Made by a program: the position numbers and the translations under genes. Positions 11,342 to 22,033 of a stretch of DNA of 64,000 nucleotides are shown in pieces (the stretch's first letter is position 1; each line of letters starts with the position of its first letter). The notes beneath the pieces are model-generated. The model was not told the DNA's origin. It saw only the letters and a program-made list of their open reading frames with translations, and did no database searches. The stretch lies in contig CM043943.1 of assembly GCA_014529385.2 (NCBI GenBank), forward strand, positions 101,469,355-101,533,354. Reading direction: 5' to 3'. Origin of the DNA: Adiantum capillus-veneris (Eukaryota; Streptophyta; Polypodiopsida; Polypodiales; Pteridaceae).

Positions 11342-11390
<49 letters not shown>
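11118..11390. repeat. Compound GT/AC/GA microsatellite with perfect 27-nt inverted repeat
   Basis: A GT run (11118-11152) turns into an AC run (11154-11178), then comes one arm (11178-11204), a GA run, a spacer, the exact reverse complement of the arm (11296-11322), a second GT run and a GA run (11345-11390). Including the AC and GT runs, the arms could pair over about 45 bp. Confidence 0.9.
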
Positions 11391-11860
11391 TATATATAAT
11401 TGTACCCGCGTAAACCAGTAACTTGGCAAAGGAAGGTTCGAAATTGAACGTTGGTGAGAGAGAATGAAAAGTCGCGATCTTATTTGCGTCTTTTGGTTGA
11501 CGTGGCATAGCTCTCCTTTGAGCTTTTAAAAAATGGTCTTGGGGCTAACTGCCCTAAAAAATTATCCCAAAAATTGTGTGCTATTTTTCTATCCGATATC
11601 AATAAGTGTATTTGAAAACCGATTATGACAAAGTTTGTCGTAGCGTAAATTTTTTTAAATATTTTTTAAATATTTTTTTAATTTATGCCACTTGCGGATA
11701 TCCCTTGAATGGTCGAAATTATTATGAAGACACCTCAGCCACCCCTGGGCTCACACCATAGGACAACAATGTTGGAGTTCAAGGATCAAAGCGTGCACTC
11801 AGTTCCATTTGAAAATCCTATGTCCTAGGGTTTTCTTCTTCTATGTTGTGAGATCCTTGT
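11391..11860. other. Non-coding spacer, AT-rich
   Basis: No gene is seen. It includes a third copy of the phrase AGTAACTTGGCAAAGGAAGG (from the hairpin region) and an AT-rich stretch at 11640-11695. Confidence 0.4.
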
Positions 11861-13700
11861 GGACCTACGGTGGCAATGTGAAAGCTTGTGGACCTAGGGC
11901 CATAGGGTGGCAATGTATAAGCTCAAGAGCCATAAGTTGCCCTATATTCCATTTGGAAATCTTATGGCCTTAGGGTTTAGGGGCGACAATGGATAAGCTC
12001 CAATACATAACCCTATGTTCCAGTTAGAGATCCTATGGCCTTAGGTCCCTGACAATGTATAAGCTCAAGATCCATACGTTGCCCTATTTTCTAGTTGGAG
12101 ATCCTATAGCCCTAGGGTCATGGGGTGGCAATATGTAAGCTCAGGGCAATAGGGTTCCACATGTCCCATATGGAGATCCTATGGCCCTAGGGCCATGGGG
12201 TGACAATGTATAAGCTCAATGGCCATACATTGCCTATGTTCCATTCAGAAATCCTATGGCCCTAGGGTAATGGGGTGGCAATGTATAAGCTCAAGGGCCA
12301 TATATTGCCTATGTTCCATTTGGAAATCCTATGGCCCTAGGGTAATGGGGTGGCAATGTATAAGCTCAAGGTCCATAGGGTGCCACATGTCCCATATAGA
12401 GATGCTATTGCCCTAGGGCCATGGGGCTGCATTGATATCTTGGCCACCCCTTGAACCCGCACCCTTGAGCTTAGGGGCCTTAGGTTCTCTTATTGTATGT
12501 TGTGAGATCTTGTGGCCCTAGGGCCATACATTGCCTATGTTCCATTTGTAAATCCTATGGCCCTAGGGTCATGGGGTGGCAATGTATAATCTCAAGGGCC
12601 ATAGGGTGCCACATGTTCCATATAGAGATCCTATGGCCCTAGGGCCATGGGGCTGCATTGATATCTTGGCCACCTTTGACATTTTGTCCATAGGTTGTCT
12701 TTTTGTATGTTTTGAAGTCTTGTGGCCCTAGGGCCATAGGGTGTCAATGTATAATCTCAAGGGCCATACGTTGTCCTATGTTCCATTTGGAAATCCTATG
12801 GCCATAGGGCCATGGGGTTGCATTGACATCTTGGCCACCCTTGAACTCACACCCTTGGGCAAAGGTCCATAGGTTGTCTTTTTGTATGTTTTGAAGTCTT
12901 GTGCCCTAGGGCCATAGGGTGTCAATGTATAAGCTCAAGGGCCATATGTTATCCTATGTTCCATTTGGAAATCCTATGGCCAGAGGGCCATGGGGCTACA
13001 TTGACATCTTGGCCACCCTTGAACTCACACCCTTGGGCTTAGGGCCATAGGTTGTCTTTTTGTATGTTTTGAAGTCTTGTGGCCCTAGGGCCATAGGGTG
13101 TCAATGTATAATCTCAAGGGCCATACGTTTTCCTATGTTCCATTTGGAAATCCTATGGCCACAGGGCCATGGGGTTGCAATGTATAAGCTCAAGGGCCAT
13201 ACATTGCCGTATGTTTCATATACCGATCCTATGGCCCTAGGGTCATGGGGTTGCAATGTATAAGCTCAAGGGCCATACATTGCCGTATGTTTCATTTGGA
13301 GATCTTATGGCCTTAGGGTCATGGGGTGCCATAGGATGTATATATACTTGACATGAAACTCCCTATGGCCCTAAGGCCATAGGATGTATATATACTTGAC
13401 ATGAAACTGCGTGAGGTGATCTTGAGGACAACCGTATGGCCTTCAGGCCTTAGGGAGCTAATATAGAGCAAATATTCTTTATACCGACATAGAGAGCTAT
13501 GGCCCTGGGGCCATAGCAAAACAATGAGGGTTTTTTGGAAACAATGAGGGCGCCTTGTGGTCTAGGGGCCATAGGAAGTCAATATAGATCATAGAGCATA
13601 GATGATAGAGCATAGAGAACAAAGAGATTCTTAGTAGCATAGAGGGAACCCTATGACCTTCAGGCCACAGGGTGCTTCTCATGAAACACCTACATACATA
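11860..13700. repeat. Minisatellite of about 75 bp with palindromic core
   Basis: Degenerate tandem units of about 75 bp contain TCCATTTGGAAATCCTATGG and CAATGTATAAGCTCAAGG phrases. Matching phrases at 12231 and 12306 are 75 bp apart. A higher-order period of about 179 bp is visible at 12831 and 13010 (TTGGCCACCCTTGAACTC). The 16-bp perfect palindrome ATGGCCCTAGGGCCAT occurs at 12181 and 12633, with near-perfect forms around 12410, 12512, 12723, 12901, 13080 and 13362. Open frames crossing the array are artefacts. Confidence 0.9.
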
Positions 13701-13781
13701 CTTGTTATGCTTTATGCTATGTAAATCAGTATACTCTGCAAGCGGTTTGTTTAACAATTATTCTCGCAAATCTTCTTCTAG

Positions 13782-15133
13782 GTATGGCTAATTTCAATCA
13801 TGGTGATAGAGTGTGCATGTTTGTAGCGACACAAAAGGTTGCCATTGGGACTGTATTTGAAATAAATCCAAGTGCATATTGTTCTGGCATGCTTATTGGG
13901 GAAGGCAATTATCGGCGCCAGTTTATTTGTGTTTTGAAAAGAAAGCACTCATCCCTTTTCCAACAATGGATGCATTGACAGTGGGAGATGCTTTTCATAG
14001 TATTGTGAAATGGACTAGTGGGTTGTTGCAACATATAAATGAGATGCAGTACAAAGGGGCTTCTATGCATGAGGCTGACAAAGCAGAAGGAGCATTGGAT
14101 GCACAATGTAATGGAATGAGCTATAGAGAGGTTTGGAAGGATAAGAGGGTTCAACTTTGAGATGAAAGCAAAACACATGTAGTAGCCAAAGGGGTTGTCA
14201 TGTATGTGTGTCTATTTGACTCTGTAAACTTTGGTGAGCTAGGTGAAGATAACATTGGTATTGGTATTGAAACATCCTATGCAGATGAGGCTACTATTTC
14301 TACAGAAGCTAGTGTATGTAGCATTAATCTAGTTTGTTGGACTATCAAGAGAGTGACACCTATGGGATGGAAAAGAATTTTTATGCTATGAGGATCTACA
14401 TGCTATGAATGCATTACAAGACACATGCATGGAATGAGCTTATTGGTAGAGCCTATTTCAAAAAAGCGGAAATATTTCTTTGTAAATAGGAAGCCAAAAA
14501 TGTCAGTGAAAGCTTCTAAGAGATCCAACCAAGCATCTCTAGCATCTATCCTGCATGTTTCAACCATAGATTGTTGTTGCAAAATGTGTTGTCAATATGC
14601 CAATCGAGATAAGGTCATGGCTATGCGCAATGAATTTTGGGGACAGAGTTTGCAAAATAGAACAAACTATGTGTATGATACAATGTTGACTGCATGGCGT
14701 GAGAACAAAACAACTACAAAGACATGCTATGTGTTTTCTTTTAATGGCAGTGAGGTTTGCAGTAGAGCTTGGTACGAAATTCATGGCATTCCAAAAACTT
14801 CATTTTATCGTTACCGTGAACATTTTGAGAATGGGGTTAGACGCTCAGTGCATGGTAATGATGGTGTCATGAGAAAAGGAAGAGACCATAAAGAAATGGG
14901 AAGGGCATTGATGCACTCTTTTGTTGATGAAAACTCCGAGAGAATGCCACATAAGAGTAGAACCATGGAAGATGGTACTAGGGAAACTTTGCTTGCAATA
15001 CCAAACACGTAGAAGCAAGTAGACATTTTATATGATGTCAATAAAACACTTGACAGTATGAGTCTCAAGCAAATGTCTAGCAGGACATTCAATAGGATTT
15101 GGAATACAAAGTTTTCTAGAGGAATCCCAATCC
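13782..15133 (+). pseudogene. DUF7869-type transposase-like gene, 5' part
   Basis: The frame begins MANFNHGDRVCMFVATQKVA at 13784. This resembles a domain in plant transposon-associated proteins (VAxGTV, then a GxxIGEGNYR region). After frameshifts it continues as a 195-codon stretch (14425-15012). That stretch has a Cys-rich CCCKMCC motif, a WxxxLQNRxxYV region, FNGSEVCSRAWYEIHG and SVHGNDG, which I associate with the N-terminal half of DUF7869 proteins. A TAG at about 15010 falls where tryptophan is expected. The coding sense then resumes to GIPI at 15132, where the 9.95-kb insertion begins. The role is unproven; a domesticated or autonomous transposase is likeliest. Confidence 0.6.
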
Positions 15134-15180
15134 TCGAGCGAGTACTTCCGAGCGGACAAGAAACCGAGCGAGAATAACCA
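15134..15180 (+). repeat. Left terminal inverted repeat
   Basis: Contains three spaced CGAGCG motifs. It pairs imperfectly with the reverse complement of 25040-25087. Confidence 0.65.
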
Positions 15181-15780
15181 GTGAAAAAGATTAGATCAAG
15201 ATCTCAATAGTTACTCTATAGAGTATAGTGTAGCATAGTAACCATGTTGCATCTCAAATAGTCTCAAACAAAAGAGCCATACTCTTCCTTTAATGTGTTC
15301 ACACACATTAAAATAGTCTCAAACAAAAGAGCCATTCTCTTCCTTTAATGTGTTCACACACACATTGATACACAATCATATCCTTGTTTTTGAACCATCT
15401 TGTTGAGCATATTCCAAAACTCTATTTGTGCAAACTTATTCTCCATGGTAAATTCAGATGTTGAAATTGTCATAAGTTTGTGGACAAATAGATCAAAAGA
15501 TGGTAACTCAAATGCCAAATTTTCATCATAATGCATAGGTAGCTCTTGAACTTGAATGGAATCCTTTGCTTGTTTGAGTGCCATGTGTAGGCTGCTTTGT
15601 GAAAAGAATAGTTTTCATAAACTACGGACTCTTTTAGAGTTTTCATGGTGAGTTGCAAAAGAGGAGGCCCCAACCTGAGGACTTTGTGGCCAAGGGCGGG
15701 AGAGGTGATGAATATCATAAGGTACTGTCGACATGAACGATAATCACCACTTGCATGCAACAGCTTAACAATCATCTCTT
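15181..15780 (-). other. Left subterminal region with two short direct repeats and coding-like minus-strand sequence
   Basis: AATAGTCTCAAACAAAAGAG with its flanks is duplicated at about 15257 and 15313. On the minus strand, 15584-15354 is open for 76 codons (FELPSFDLFVHKLMTIST) and 15775-15470 for 101 codons in another frame. The residue pattern looks protein-like but I do not recognise a family. Confidence 0.3.
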
Positions 15781-15837
15781 ATGCAATGCCTTCGCAATCA
15801 CCTCGGCCCCATCTTTCAGCAAGAACAAAGATGAAGA

Positions 15838-15838
<1 letters not shown>

Positions 15839-15878
<40 letters not shown>

Positions 15879-15890
15879 TGAGAGAGAATG
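15839..15890. repeat. (GT)n followed by (GA)n microsatellite
   Basis: Directly abutting GT and GA dinucleotide runs. Confidence 0.9.
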
Positions 15891-16110
15891 AAGTTCGTCT
15901 TCCACAATTGCGGGATCATAGTCGAGGAATATTTTCTCAAAATCTAGCCTTCTGGTCGTGCATCAAAAATGATTTTGATACGCCAATGTCCTTGTTGAGA
16001 AATCCCTACCTCTACCTTCTCTAGAGTTCCACAAAAGTGGGACTGACTCTTCCATTGGGCAATGAGCTCTGCATGGAGGGGTTTGCATGCTCTCAACCAA
16101 TCTAGCCAAT

Positions 16111-16111
<1 letters not shown>

Positions 16112-16171
<60 letters not shown>
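16112..16171. repeat. (CT)n microsatellite
   Basis: A pure CT run of about 60 bp. Confidence 0.95.
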
Positions 16172-16173
<2 letters not shown>

Positions 16174-16309
16174 ACTCAACGCTGCCTCTATAAGTCACTG
16201 ACTCCCTCACTCTCAGCAACTGAGTTTAGTGAGTTTTCAGTGTTGTGTCTCTTGTTCACTCGTAGGGATTCTCTCTGTCATGCACTCTCAGAGTCTCAGA
16301 AGCAAGTCA

Positions 16310-16312
<3 letters not shown>

Positions 16313-16387
<75 letters not shown>
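16313..16387. repeat. (CT)n microsatellite
   Basis: A pure CT run of about 75 bp. Next to it, minus-strand sequence at 16530-16390 (ATVVEAINKMDVDGLL) is coding-like but unidentified. Confidence 0.95.
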
Positions 16388-16390
<3 letters not shown>

Positions 16391-16635
16391 GGAGAAAACC
16401 TCTAGAAAGACATTTCCAAAACATCAGATACAAGCCCATACAAAAGACCCAAAAGTCCATCAACATCCATCTTATTAATGGCCTCAACCACAGTGGCAAT
16501 GCTTGTATCATGCATCTTCTAAGAGTTCTATGATAGAAGTCAAATTCATGTGCCTTCTTCCTCTCCTGGCTTATGCACTAATTAGACACCTCTTCACTTC
16601 CTCACAGCAGGAACATTGGTATGCTGATTCTAGTT

Positions 16636-16925
16636 CTGCATATCCTCCTTGCGTCTAAACCTCTGTGGTGGTGCGGGATCTCATACGGACAATGTGAGAG
16701 TGAATGGCGCATGAAATGCAGTACTGCATTTTGGTGTAAATCTTGGGAAGTGCCTACCCATAATAAATGCAAGTATCCTGCACATCTCGCATAGCAGCTT
16801 GTTCAACAATGTTCCTTACAAGAAACTGCTTCAAAGACTTGTCCTAATTACGCACAGTTGGAGCACCTGATGGGGTTGGTGTGTCCTCTTCTCTGCTTGT
16901 TACGTCCATCATTGTGGCGCTTGAC
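16636..16925 (-). pseudogene. RPS26: 40S ribosomal protein S26 pseudogene
   Basis: RPS26 is a small-subunit protein at the mRNA exit channel. On the minus strand, HNDGRNKQRRGH and IRCSNC match its N-terminal segment and first zinc-binding cysteines. After a small deletion and frameshift, [37 protein letters not shown] and, in another frame, [11 protein letters not shown] follow in the correct order. The start ATG is lost, a stop interrupts the YYG-ALPKIY junction, and a deletion removes residues before PPQRF. No intron is evident across the preserved span, which fits a processed retrocopy, although I have not compared it with a parent gene. Confidence 0.85.
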
Positions 16926-17067
16926 CGCCGGATCTGGTTGACTTTCGAGGTGCTTGCCCTCGTGGCAAGTAGCTTCCCACCACCTCAACAGACCCTCAAA
17001 GCGTGCCTTGGCCATCGTGACTTTTTCAGGCTCCCGGGTCTGCCCCCCCTTTTCCCCCGGGTCCATG

Positions 17068-17132
17068 CCCCCCCCCCCCCCCCCCCCCCCCGCGCTTGCA
17101 GTTTGAGAGAGAGAGAGAGAGAGAGAGAGAGG
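17068..17132. repeat. Poly-C tract and (GA)n microsatellite
   Basis: Twenty-four consecutive C residues (17068-17091) are followed by a GA run (17105-17132). A 24-base mononucleotide run is prone to assembly error. Confidence 0.9.
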
Positions 17133-17379
17133 CACACCCGCTGGGTTGGAGAGAGAGTGATGCTCTGTGGACTAGTAATTGATGTGTTCTGTTTGAATCC
17201 CCCCTCCCCCCCTTTTGAGTGTAGCAAAGAGGGAGTCACGAAAACCCTTTTGCTGATTTGAGACAGGCAGGCAGCTGTTTGCAAGTCACACCCAAAAGAA
17301 AATTATGTTAAAGACAACATCTCTCAAAACCATTCTATTTTGTAACAAATGCTAAGTGTTAAGGAAGATCAGTCTACCT

Positions 17380-18013
17380 TTTTGTTGAATATGGTGATGG
17401 TAATTACTAATTGCTGCATTGAGAATGGACATGAGCATGTCTTCTTGCTCACTTCGCTCAAAGCTTCCCAACCCTTCAAAGTCAAGAAGCACATACAAAT
17501 AGTGTGACTCACATCTTACAGTCATCCACACACCATCTGTGCATCTGCCTCTAGTAGGCAACCAGAAAGATGGTTAAGAAGGTAGGACTTGCCACTACTC
17601 TGTTTACCCATGGAGGATATTACTTTGACCTCTCCTTTCCATCCATCCACAATGATATCATACGGCCCAAAGTGCAATAGGGATGCCAATGAAACTGCAT
17701 CTGAGAAGGTCGCATGTGATGGGATCTGTAGGCCATTGACCATTGGTTGTAATGTGTTGTTTTTTTCTTGGGCAATCTGTAGACACAGCAGCCTTTACAT
17801 CCATCTGCCCAATCGACTCGGAATCCTTACTGTCAGAAACTGCTCAAGATAGGATCTGTTCTTAATGGTTTCAATTGACACCTGCATTTTCAGTATATTG
17901 AACACTTTACCCTTCTTTTTAAGCTTTCGGAGAGAGACTGCAATAAGTTCTTCGCAGTTCTTCTTGGCTCTGTGATCGTCCGAGTGGGGGAAATTTCCCT
18001 CTCTGTGGAGCAA
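17380..18013 (-). pseudogene. VLIG-like large GTPase fragment
   Basis: The minus-strand reading frame contains the P-loop GKQSSGKS (Walker A, GxxxxGKS) preceded by EVKVISSM and followed by YLLNHLSG. After a frameshift at about 17545 comes GRCTDGVWMTVR, then YVLLDFEGLGSFERSEQED and MLMSILNAAISN. This P-loop, TDGxW and DFEGLGSFERSEQED order is characteristic of very-large-inducible-GTPase-type G domains. An in-frame TAA lies at 17795. A possible splice donor (GTAATT) directly follows the AAI codons. Only the G-domain start is present, so it is a fragment of a much larger GTPase gene. Confidence 0.75.
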
Positions 18014-18058
18014 AGTGGAGGATTCACTGCATATAGGGCGGCAGAAAAGGAAGCAAAC

Positions 18059-18059
<1 letters not shown>

Positions 18060-18146
<87 letters not shown>
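18060..18146. repeat. (GT)n followed by (GA)n microsatellite
   Basis: A GT run of about 29 bp passes into a GA run of about 58 bp. Confidence 0.95.
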
Positions 18147-18148
<2 letters not shown>

Positions 18149-18190
18149 ATTGATGTTGCAGCGCGGGCCCCTCTACCTGGAGTGCTTGCT

Positions 18191-18239
<49 letters not shown>
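18191..18239. repeat. (CA)n followed by (GA)n microsatellite
   Basis: A short CA run followed by a GA run of about 39 bp. Confidence 0.9.
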
Positions 18240-18241
<2 letters not shown>

Positions 18242-18363
18242 CAATTTCACTGCAGCACAAAGCTTGTGACCACTGATCCCCTACCCGGTCTTGCAGTCAA
18301 TTGGAAAAACCCTGCTGAGGTGGCGCTAAGGGGGCAAGTGCTTCTACTTCCTCTTCATTGTGG

Positions 18364-18365
<2 letters not shown>

Positions 18366-18441
<76 letters not shown>
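18366..18441. repeat. (CT)n followed by (TA)n microsatellite
   Basis: A CT run passes directly into a TA run of about 44 bp. Confidence 0.95.
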
Positions 18442-18444
<3 letters not shown>

Positions 18445-19027
18445 AAGGTGGAAAATGAGGGGATAGGAAAAATGGACGAAATGCCAACTGCAGGAAAGCA
18501 AAGGGCTATGGATGTCGAGAGGGGGACCCAATTCCGAGGAGGGGAGGGGGGCTGGGAGCCTCATGGAGTGTTTGTGAGTGAGTTTCATGTGTCGTGGACG
18601 GAAGGCTCCATCGCCTTCCCTCCTTCACCTCCTGCTGCTGCGTATTGCCCTCCTCATCACGGCAAGCAGAAGGCCTTGGAGCGAAGGCATCCTCGCTTTC
18701 CACCATCTCCTCGCCTCCTCTTTGAACCGGTCTCCTCCTTGAAGCAATCAAAACAAAAGCCGACACGACACTCCCGACCCCACTCAACGTCCCACCTTAC
18801 CCTCTCTGTGTCTCTCTGCCCCTCACTCTCGCCATTGTTGACCTGGAATCACATTCACAATTCTCTCTCTCCAAAAATTAAACTCTCTAAAACTGAACTC
18901 TCTCAACGAGCGCGCGCCCGCGCCCTTCGCTTACATCAGGAAGAGAATCCTTCTCTCTCTCTCTCTCTAAAAATTGAACTCTCTCAACGAGCGCGCCGGC
19001 GTGCGCTCTTTGAGAGAGTTCAGATTT

Positions 19028-19079
<52 letters not shown>

Positions 19080-19118
19080 CTTAGCACATGTGGGGCAAGC
19101 GCGCATTCATGAGCAGCC
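18442..19118. other. GC-rich leader-like sequence with repeated CTCTCTAAAAxTGAACTCTC motif
   Basis: No gene is recognised. Around 18860-19020 the phrases AACTCTCTCAACGAGCGCGC and its relatives recur, with one copy inverted (19011-19030), before a GA run (19030-19078). It could be the 5' untranslated/promoter part of the PHF5A-like sequence that follows. Confidence 0.35.
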
Positions 19119-19445
19119 ATGGCAAAGCATCTTCATGATCTGAGAATGTGTCGCAAGCAGTCGGGCATCGCTATAGGGCGACTCTAGGAGAAGTGCGATG
19201 GAAAGTGCGTGATTTGAAATTCATACGTGCACCCCTGTACTCTGGTTCGAGTGTCTGATGAGTGCAATTATGGCTCCTTCCAAAAGCATTGTGTCATTTG
19301 GGGAGGTGCCAGCATTTCTGATGCTTACTACTGCAAAGAGTACACCCAGTAGGAAAAGGATAGAGATGGTTGCCCCAAAATTGTGAACCTTGGCAGTGCC
19401 AAAACTGTCTTGTTCTAAGAACGTAATAAGTATGGATTCACACTC
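19119..19445 (+). pseudogene. PHF5A: PHF5A-like splicing-factor pseudogene
   Basis: PHF5A (Rds3, SF3b14b) is a small, highly conserved zinc-finger subunit of the SF3b complex of the spliceosomal U2 snRNP. From ATG at 19119 the frame stays in register over nearly the whole protein of about 110 residues: [58 protein letters not shown] and EKDRDGCPKIVNLGSAKT, ending at KYGF. Four in-frame stops interrupt it (after IGRL, CVI, YTQ and VLF) and at least two zinc-ligand cysteines are lost. There are no introns or frameshifts. No poly(A) tract follows, so a retrocopy origin is unproven. Confidence 0.92.
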
Positions 19446-19684
19446 TTGAAACCTTCTGCTTTGTCATGCCTTATGAGGTTTGGGGGTGTTGCATACATAC
19501 AACTAAGATGTGTCATGCTGATTGTGGGCTATGATAGCATGTTCTTGCAGATGTAAGAGTGCAAAGAATGACACTTTTTAATTGTGAGGTTTGCACCCGT
19601 TCAGATAGATATACTGTATTGATTTTAAATTATCTCCTATTGCTATTGGATGTTGCATAGTTATTTCAGAAAAGGCTTTTCTTT

Positions 19685-19740
<56 letters not shown>

Positions 19741-19800
19741 TCGAGCGAGTGAGGGCAACGCAGGGTTGCGGGAGCCAGAAGAAGAAGCAGCAGAAAGAAA
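19446..19800. other. Spacer with (CA)n microsatellite
   Basis: No gene is visible. A CA run occupies 19685-19737. Confidence 0.6.
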
Positions 19801-19822
19801 TTAGGAGAGGAAACCAATAGAG

Positions 19823-20926
19823 ATGCCATCGAAATTGTATCCCTCACAAATAGTGCAAGGGACGACATTGACCTTGGCTTCACGATTCTGGACAGTGAAC
19901 TGGACGATAACGCGCAGGCCCTTCCAGTCCTTGGCAGTCTCCTTGGTGATGTCCTCTTCTACCTTCTTGGGCGACAAACCCAGAGGCCCGATCTTCGGCA
20001 CCCATGAAGAGGCAGCTCCAACTTCCCCTCCTATTAAACGAACAAAAACCACCTCCTTATATTCTTTCTTTCCTTTATTTAGCAACATTGCATCTTTATC
20101 ATGGGCGCAAAACATGCATCACTCAGCTTCATGTCTACCGTCTAGTGGAGTTTACGGGTGGCTCCCTCAAAGGTGACGCTGAATTGGGGTAGTACTAGAA
20201 GTAGGGGAGCAATTAGCACCGTTGCCCTTGTGATCAAAGCCCTCAAGGAGCCCGAGCTGCTGCTGCTCCTCGCAGGACTGAAATAGTAACTAAACATGCT
20301 ATAATCCTTGCTCAAGAATGAGTATTTTTGCGGTGGGCGTCTGTGCTATGGTGTGAACATAGCCTCTGAAGACAACTGGAGCTACTCATGATTAGTGCTA
20401 AGGGCCTTGTTAATCCACTCGGTTTTGTGCAACAAATATCTCCCTTCCTAATCTCGAAGAGGGAGAGCTTTGACAATCAGATTCTTGCACATTTAATGCA
20501 CAATTAATACCACAATGATAAAGCTGACTGACAAAAATAGTAGAGATGCCATCATTTGCATTTATGGCATTGTTATAGTGTAGGTGCTCCTCATGATTGT
20601 TGGCTACTCTCATAATTGCATTGTCAAAATTCCTCCTATTAATCTGACCATGCAAGCCGTTGTAGCACTCGATTGCCTTTTTCTTCTTCTGTTGCTTGCC
20701 ACTCAATCCTAGCATACAGGGTTTTGCTCCATGCTAGTGTGCCCCATGAGCTCTTAGCTGGTTTTCAACCTGCAGCTTCCTCTTCCTTCTCCTTATACAT
20801 TTAAAAACATCAAGCACAATGGTAACATTTCTCTCGATGATATGATCGAGATTGCCCGTGTGATGCGTCCCCGTTCACTGGCAAAAGAGCTTACTGGCAC
20901 AGTAAAGGAAATTCTTGGTACTACGT
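19823..20926. pseudogene. RPL12: 60S ribosomal protein L12 pseudogene with internal inversion
   Basis: RPL12 is a ribosomal stalk-base protein. The start [11 protein letters not shown] is on the plus strand at 19823-19855. The next part, [16 protein letters not shown] through [23 protein letters not shown] and [12 protein letters not shown], is encoded on the minus strand from about 20052 to 19858. The plus strand resumes with ALVIKALKEPE (20224-20256) and, after about 550 bp of unrelated sequence, [13 protein letters not shown] through [18 protein letters not shown] (20803-20926). The order is correct except for the inverted piece. The gene stops where a gag-only LTR element begins at 20927, and the C-terminal part is not found beyond it. 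Confidence 0.9.
20285..20790. other. Sequence separating RPL12 blocks; no recognised gene
   Basis: It separates the ALVIKALKEPE and NIKHNG blocks. Minus-strand 20715-20410 is open for 101 codons without recognisable similarity. It may be an insertion or a degraded intron. Confidence 0.35.
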
Positions 20927-21941
20927 TGTGACGTGTTTTGGCGAAATGATGCGGACCACCCCAAAGCCTTTGAGAGATGTTTTTTAATGATTTTGGGGGC
21001 CTTAGATGTAAATAAATCATGCTTGTACAAAGTGTACAAAGGCGGTGTGTGCTAGTTGTCTCTACGCATGCGGGCCAGTTGTGCGGGGTACATAGTTTTG
21101 TTGTTTTTGTACATAGAAGTGTCGAGACCTTCAAGTGTGATTTAGTGATTTAAAAATATGAAGAAAAACTGAAATTTTATCAGCTTGGTGTTGTGAGTGA
21201 GTGGGAGTTTTTAGCTGTGAAGAAGAAAGCCTCTCTTGCTGCAGTCTGCGGTGGTGCGTGGGGGTTGTGTAGTGGAGGTGCCCGTGTGTGTGCAAGGGCC
21301 TGGAGCCTTGATTGGAGAGTGTGTCTCTCATCAATAAGGCCATGAACATGGGTCGTGACCTCTGCACTTTCACCCCTCTTCTCTCTTTTTGGTGATGGAA
21401 GCTACGTGAAGCGAAGCTCTCTTGTAGGCATGCGCCTACTACTCAGGTTTGGCAGTGAAAGCCCCTTCTTATTGTTGTGAATGGGAGGGTGTTTCCCCAT
21501 GTTTTCCATGGTTTTTTCTGATTTTTTTGGCTGAGAATCATGAGTTTTTGTATAAATCATGATTGGCATGGTTTTTGATGGGTTTGTGTACATGGTTGGG
21601 AGCGACTATGGAGCCCCTTCTTGCATATGCAAGGTCTGCTGAGATGGTGTGAGGGTATGGTGTTTATGAACAGAAGTTCAGATATTTTTCTTTGTTTTCA
21701 TTGGTTTGTTTTCCCAAAATTTAGTGCCTTTTTTTCTTCATTGACTGCAATTGATCATAGCTAGGGCTATGACAGTATAGAGAGAAGCTAGTCGAGTGTA
21801 GGCGGGCTTTTGTGCATGCAAGGGTGAGTGTGTTTGTGAGTGGAAATCGGATCCTATCCTCTTGTGAGAGCTACTTTACTTTTCCACATATATCTTGTGA
21901 GTATGGAGGTGTTATAGAGGCCACCCCCCAAATCCTTCACA
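20927..21941 (+). repeat. 5' LTR of the gag-only element
   Basis: About 1015 bp, TG...CA ends, nearly identical to 24036-24860 over their shared length. Confidence 0.8.
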
Positions 21942-22033
21942 TGTTTTGGTGCCCCCAATGAGGACCTATTTTGGCTCTCCGGTTGAGACTTTCCCTGGAG
22001 TCAAGCTCAACCTTCTATTTGTAAGTTGTTTTC

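Noticed and set aside
12219-13757. Several ORFs of 60-90 codons in the palindromic minisatellite
   Set aside because: They repeat with the satellite unit in different frames on both strands and show no protein-like conservation.
20145-20200. VYRLVEFTGG frame as a second copy of the RPL12 N-terminal region
   Set aside because: Only a few residues agree and the following residues do not; likely coincidence.
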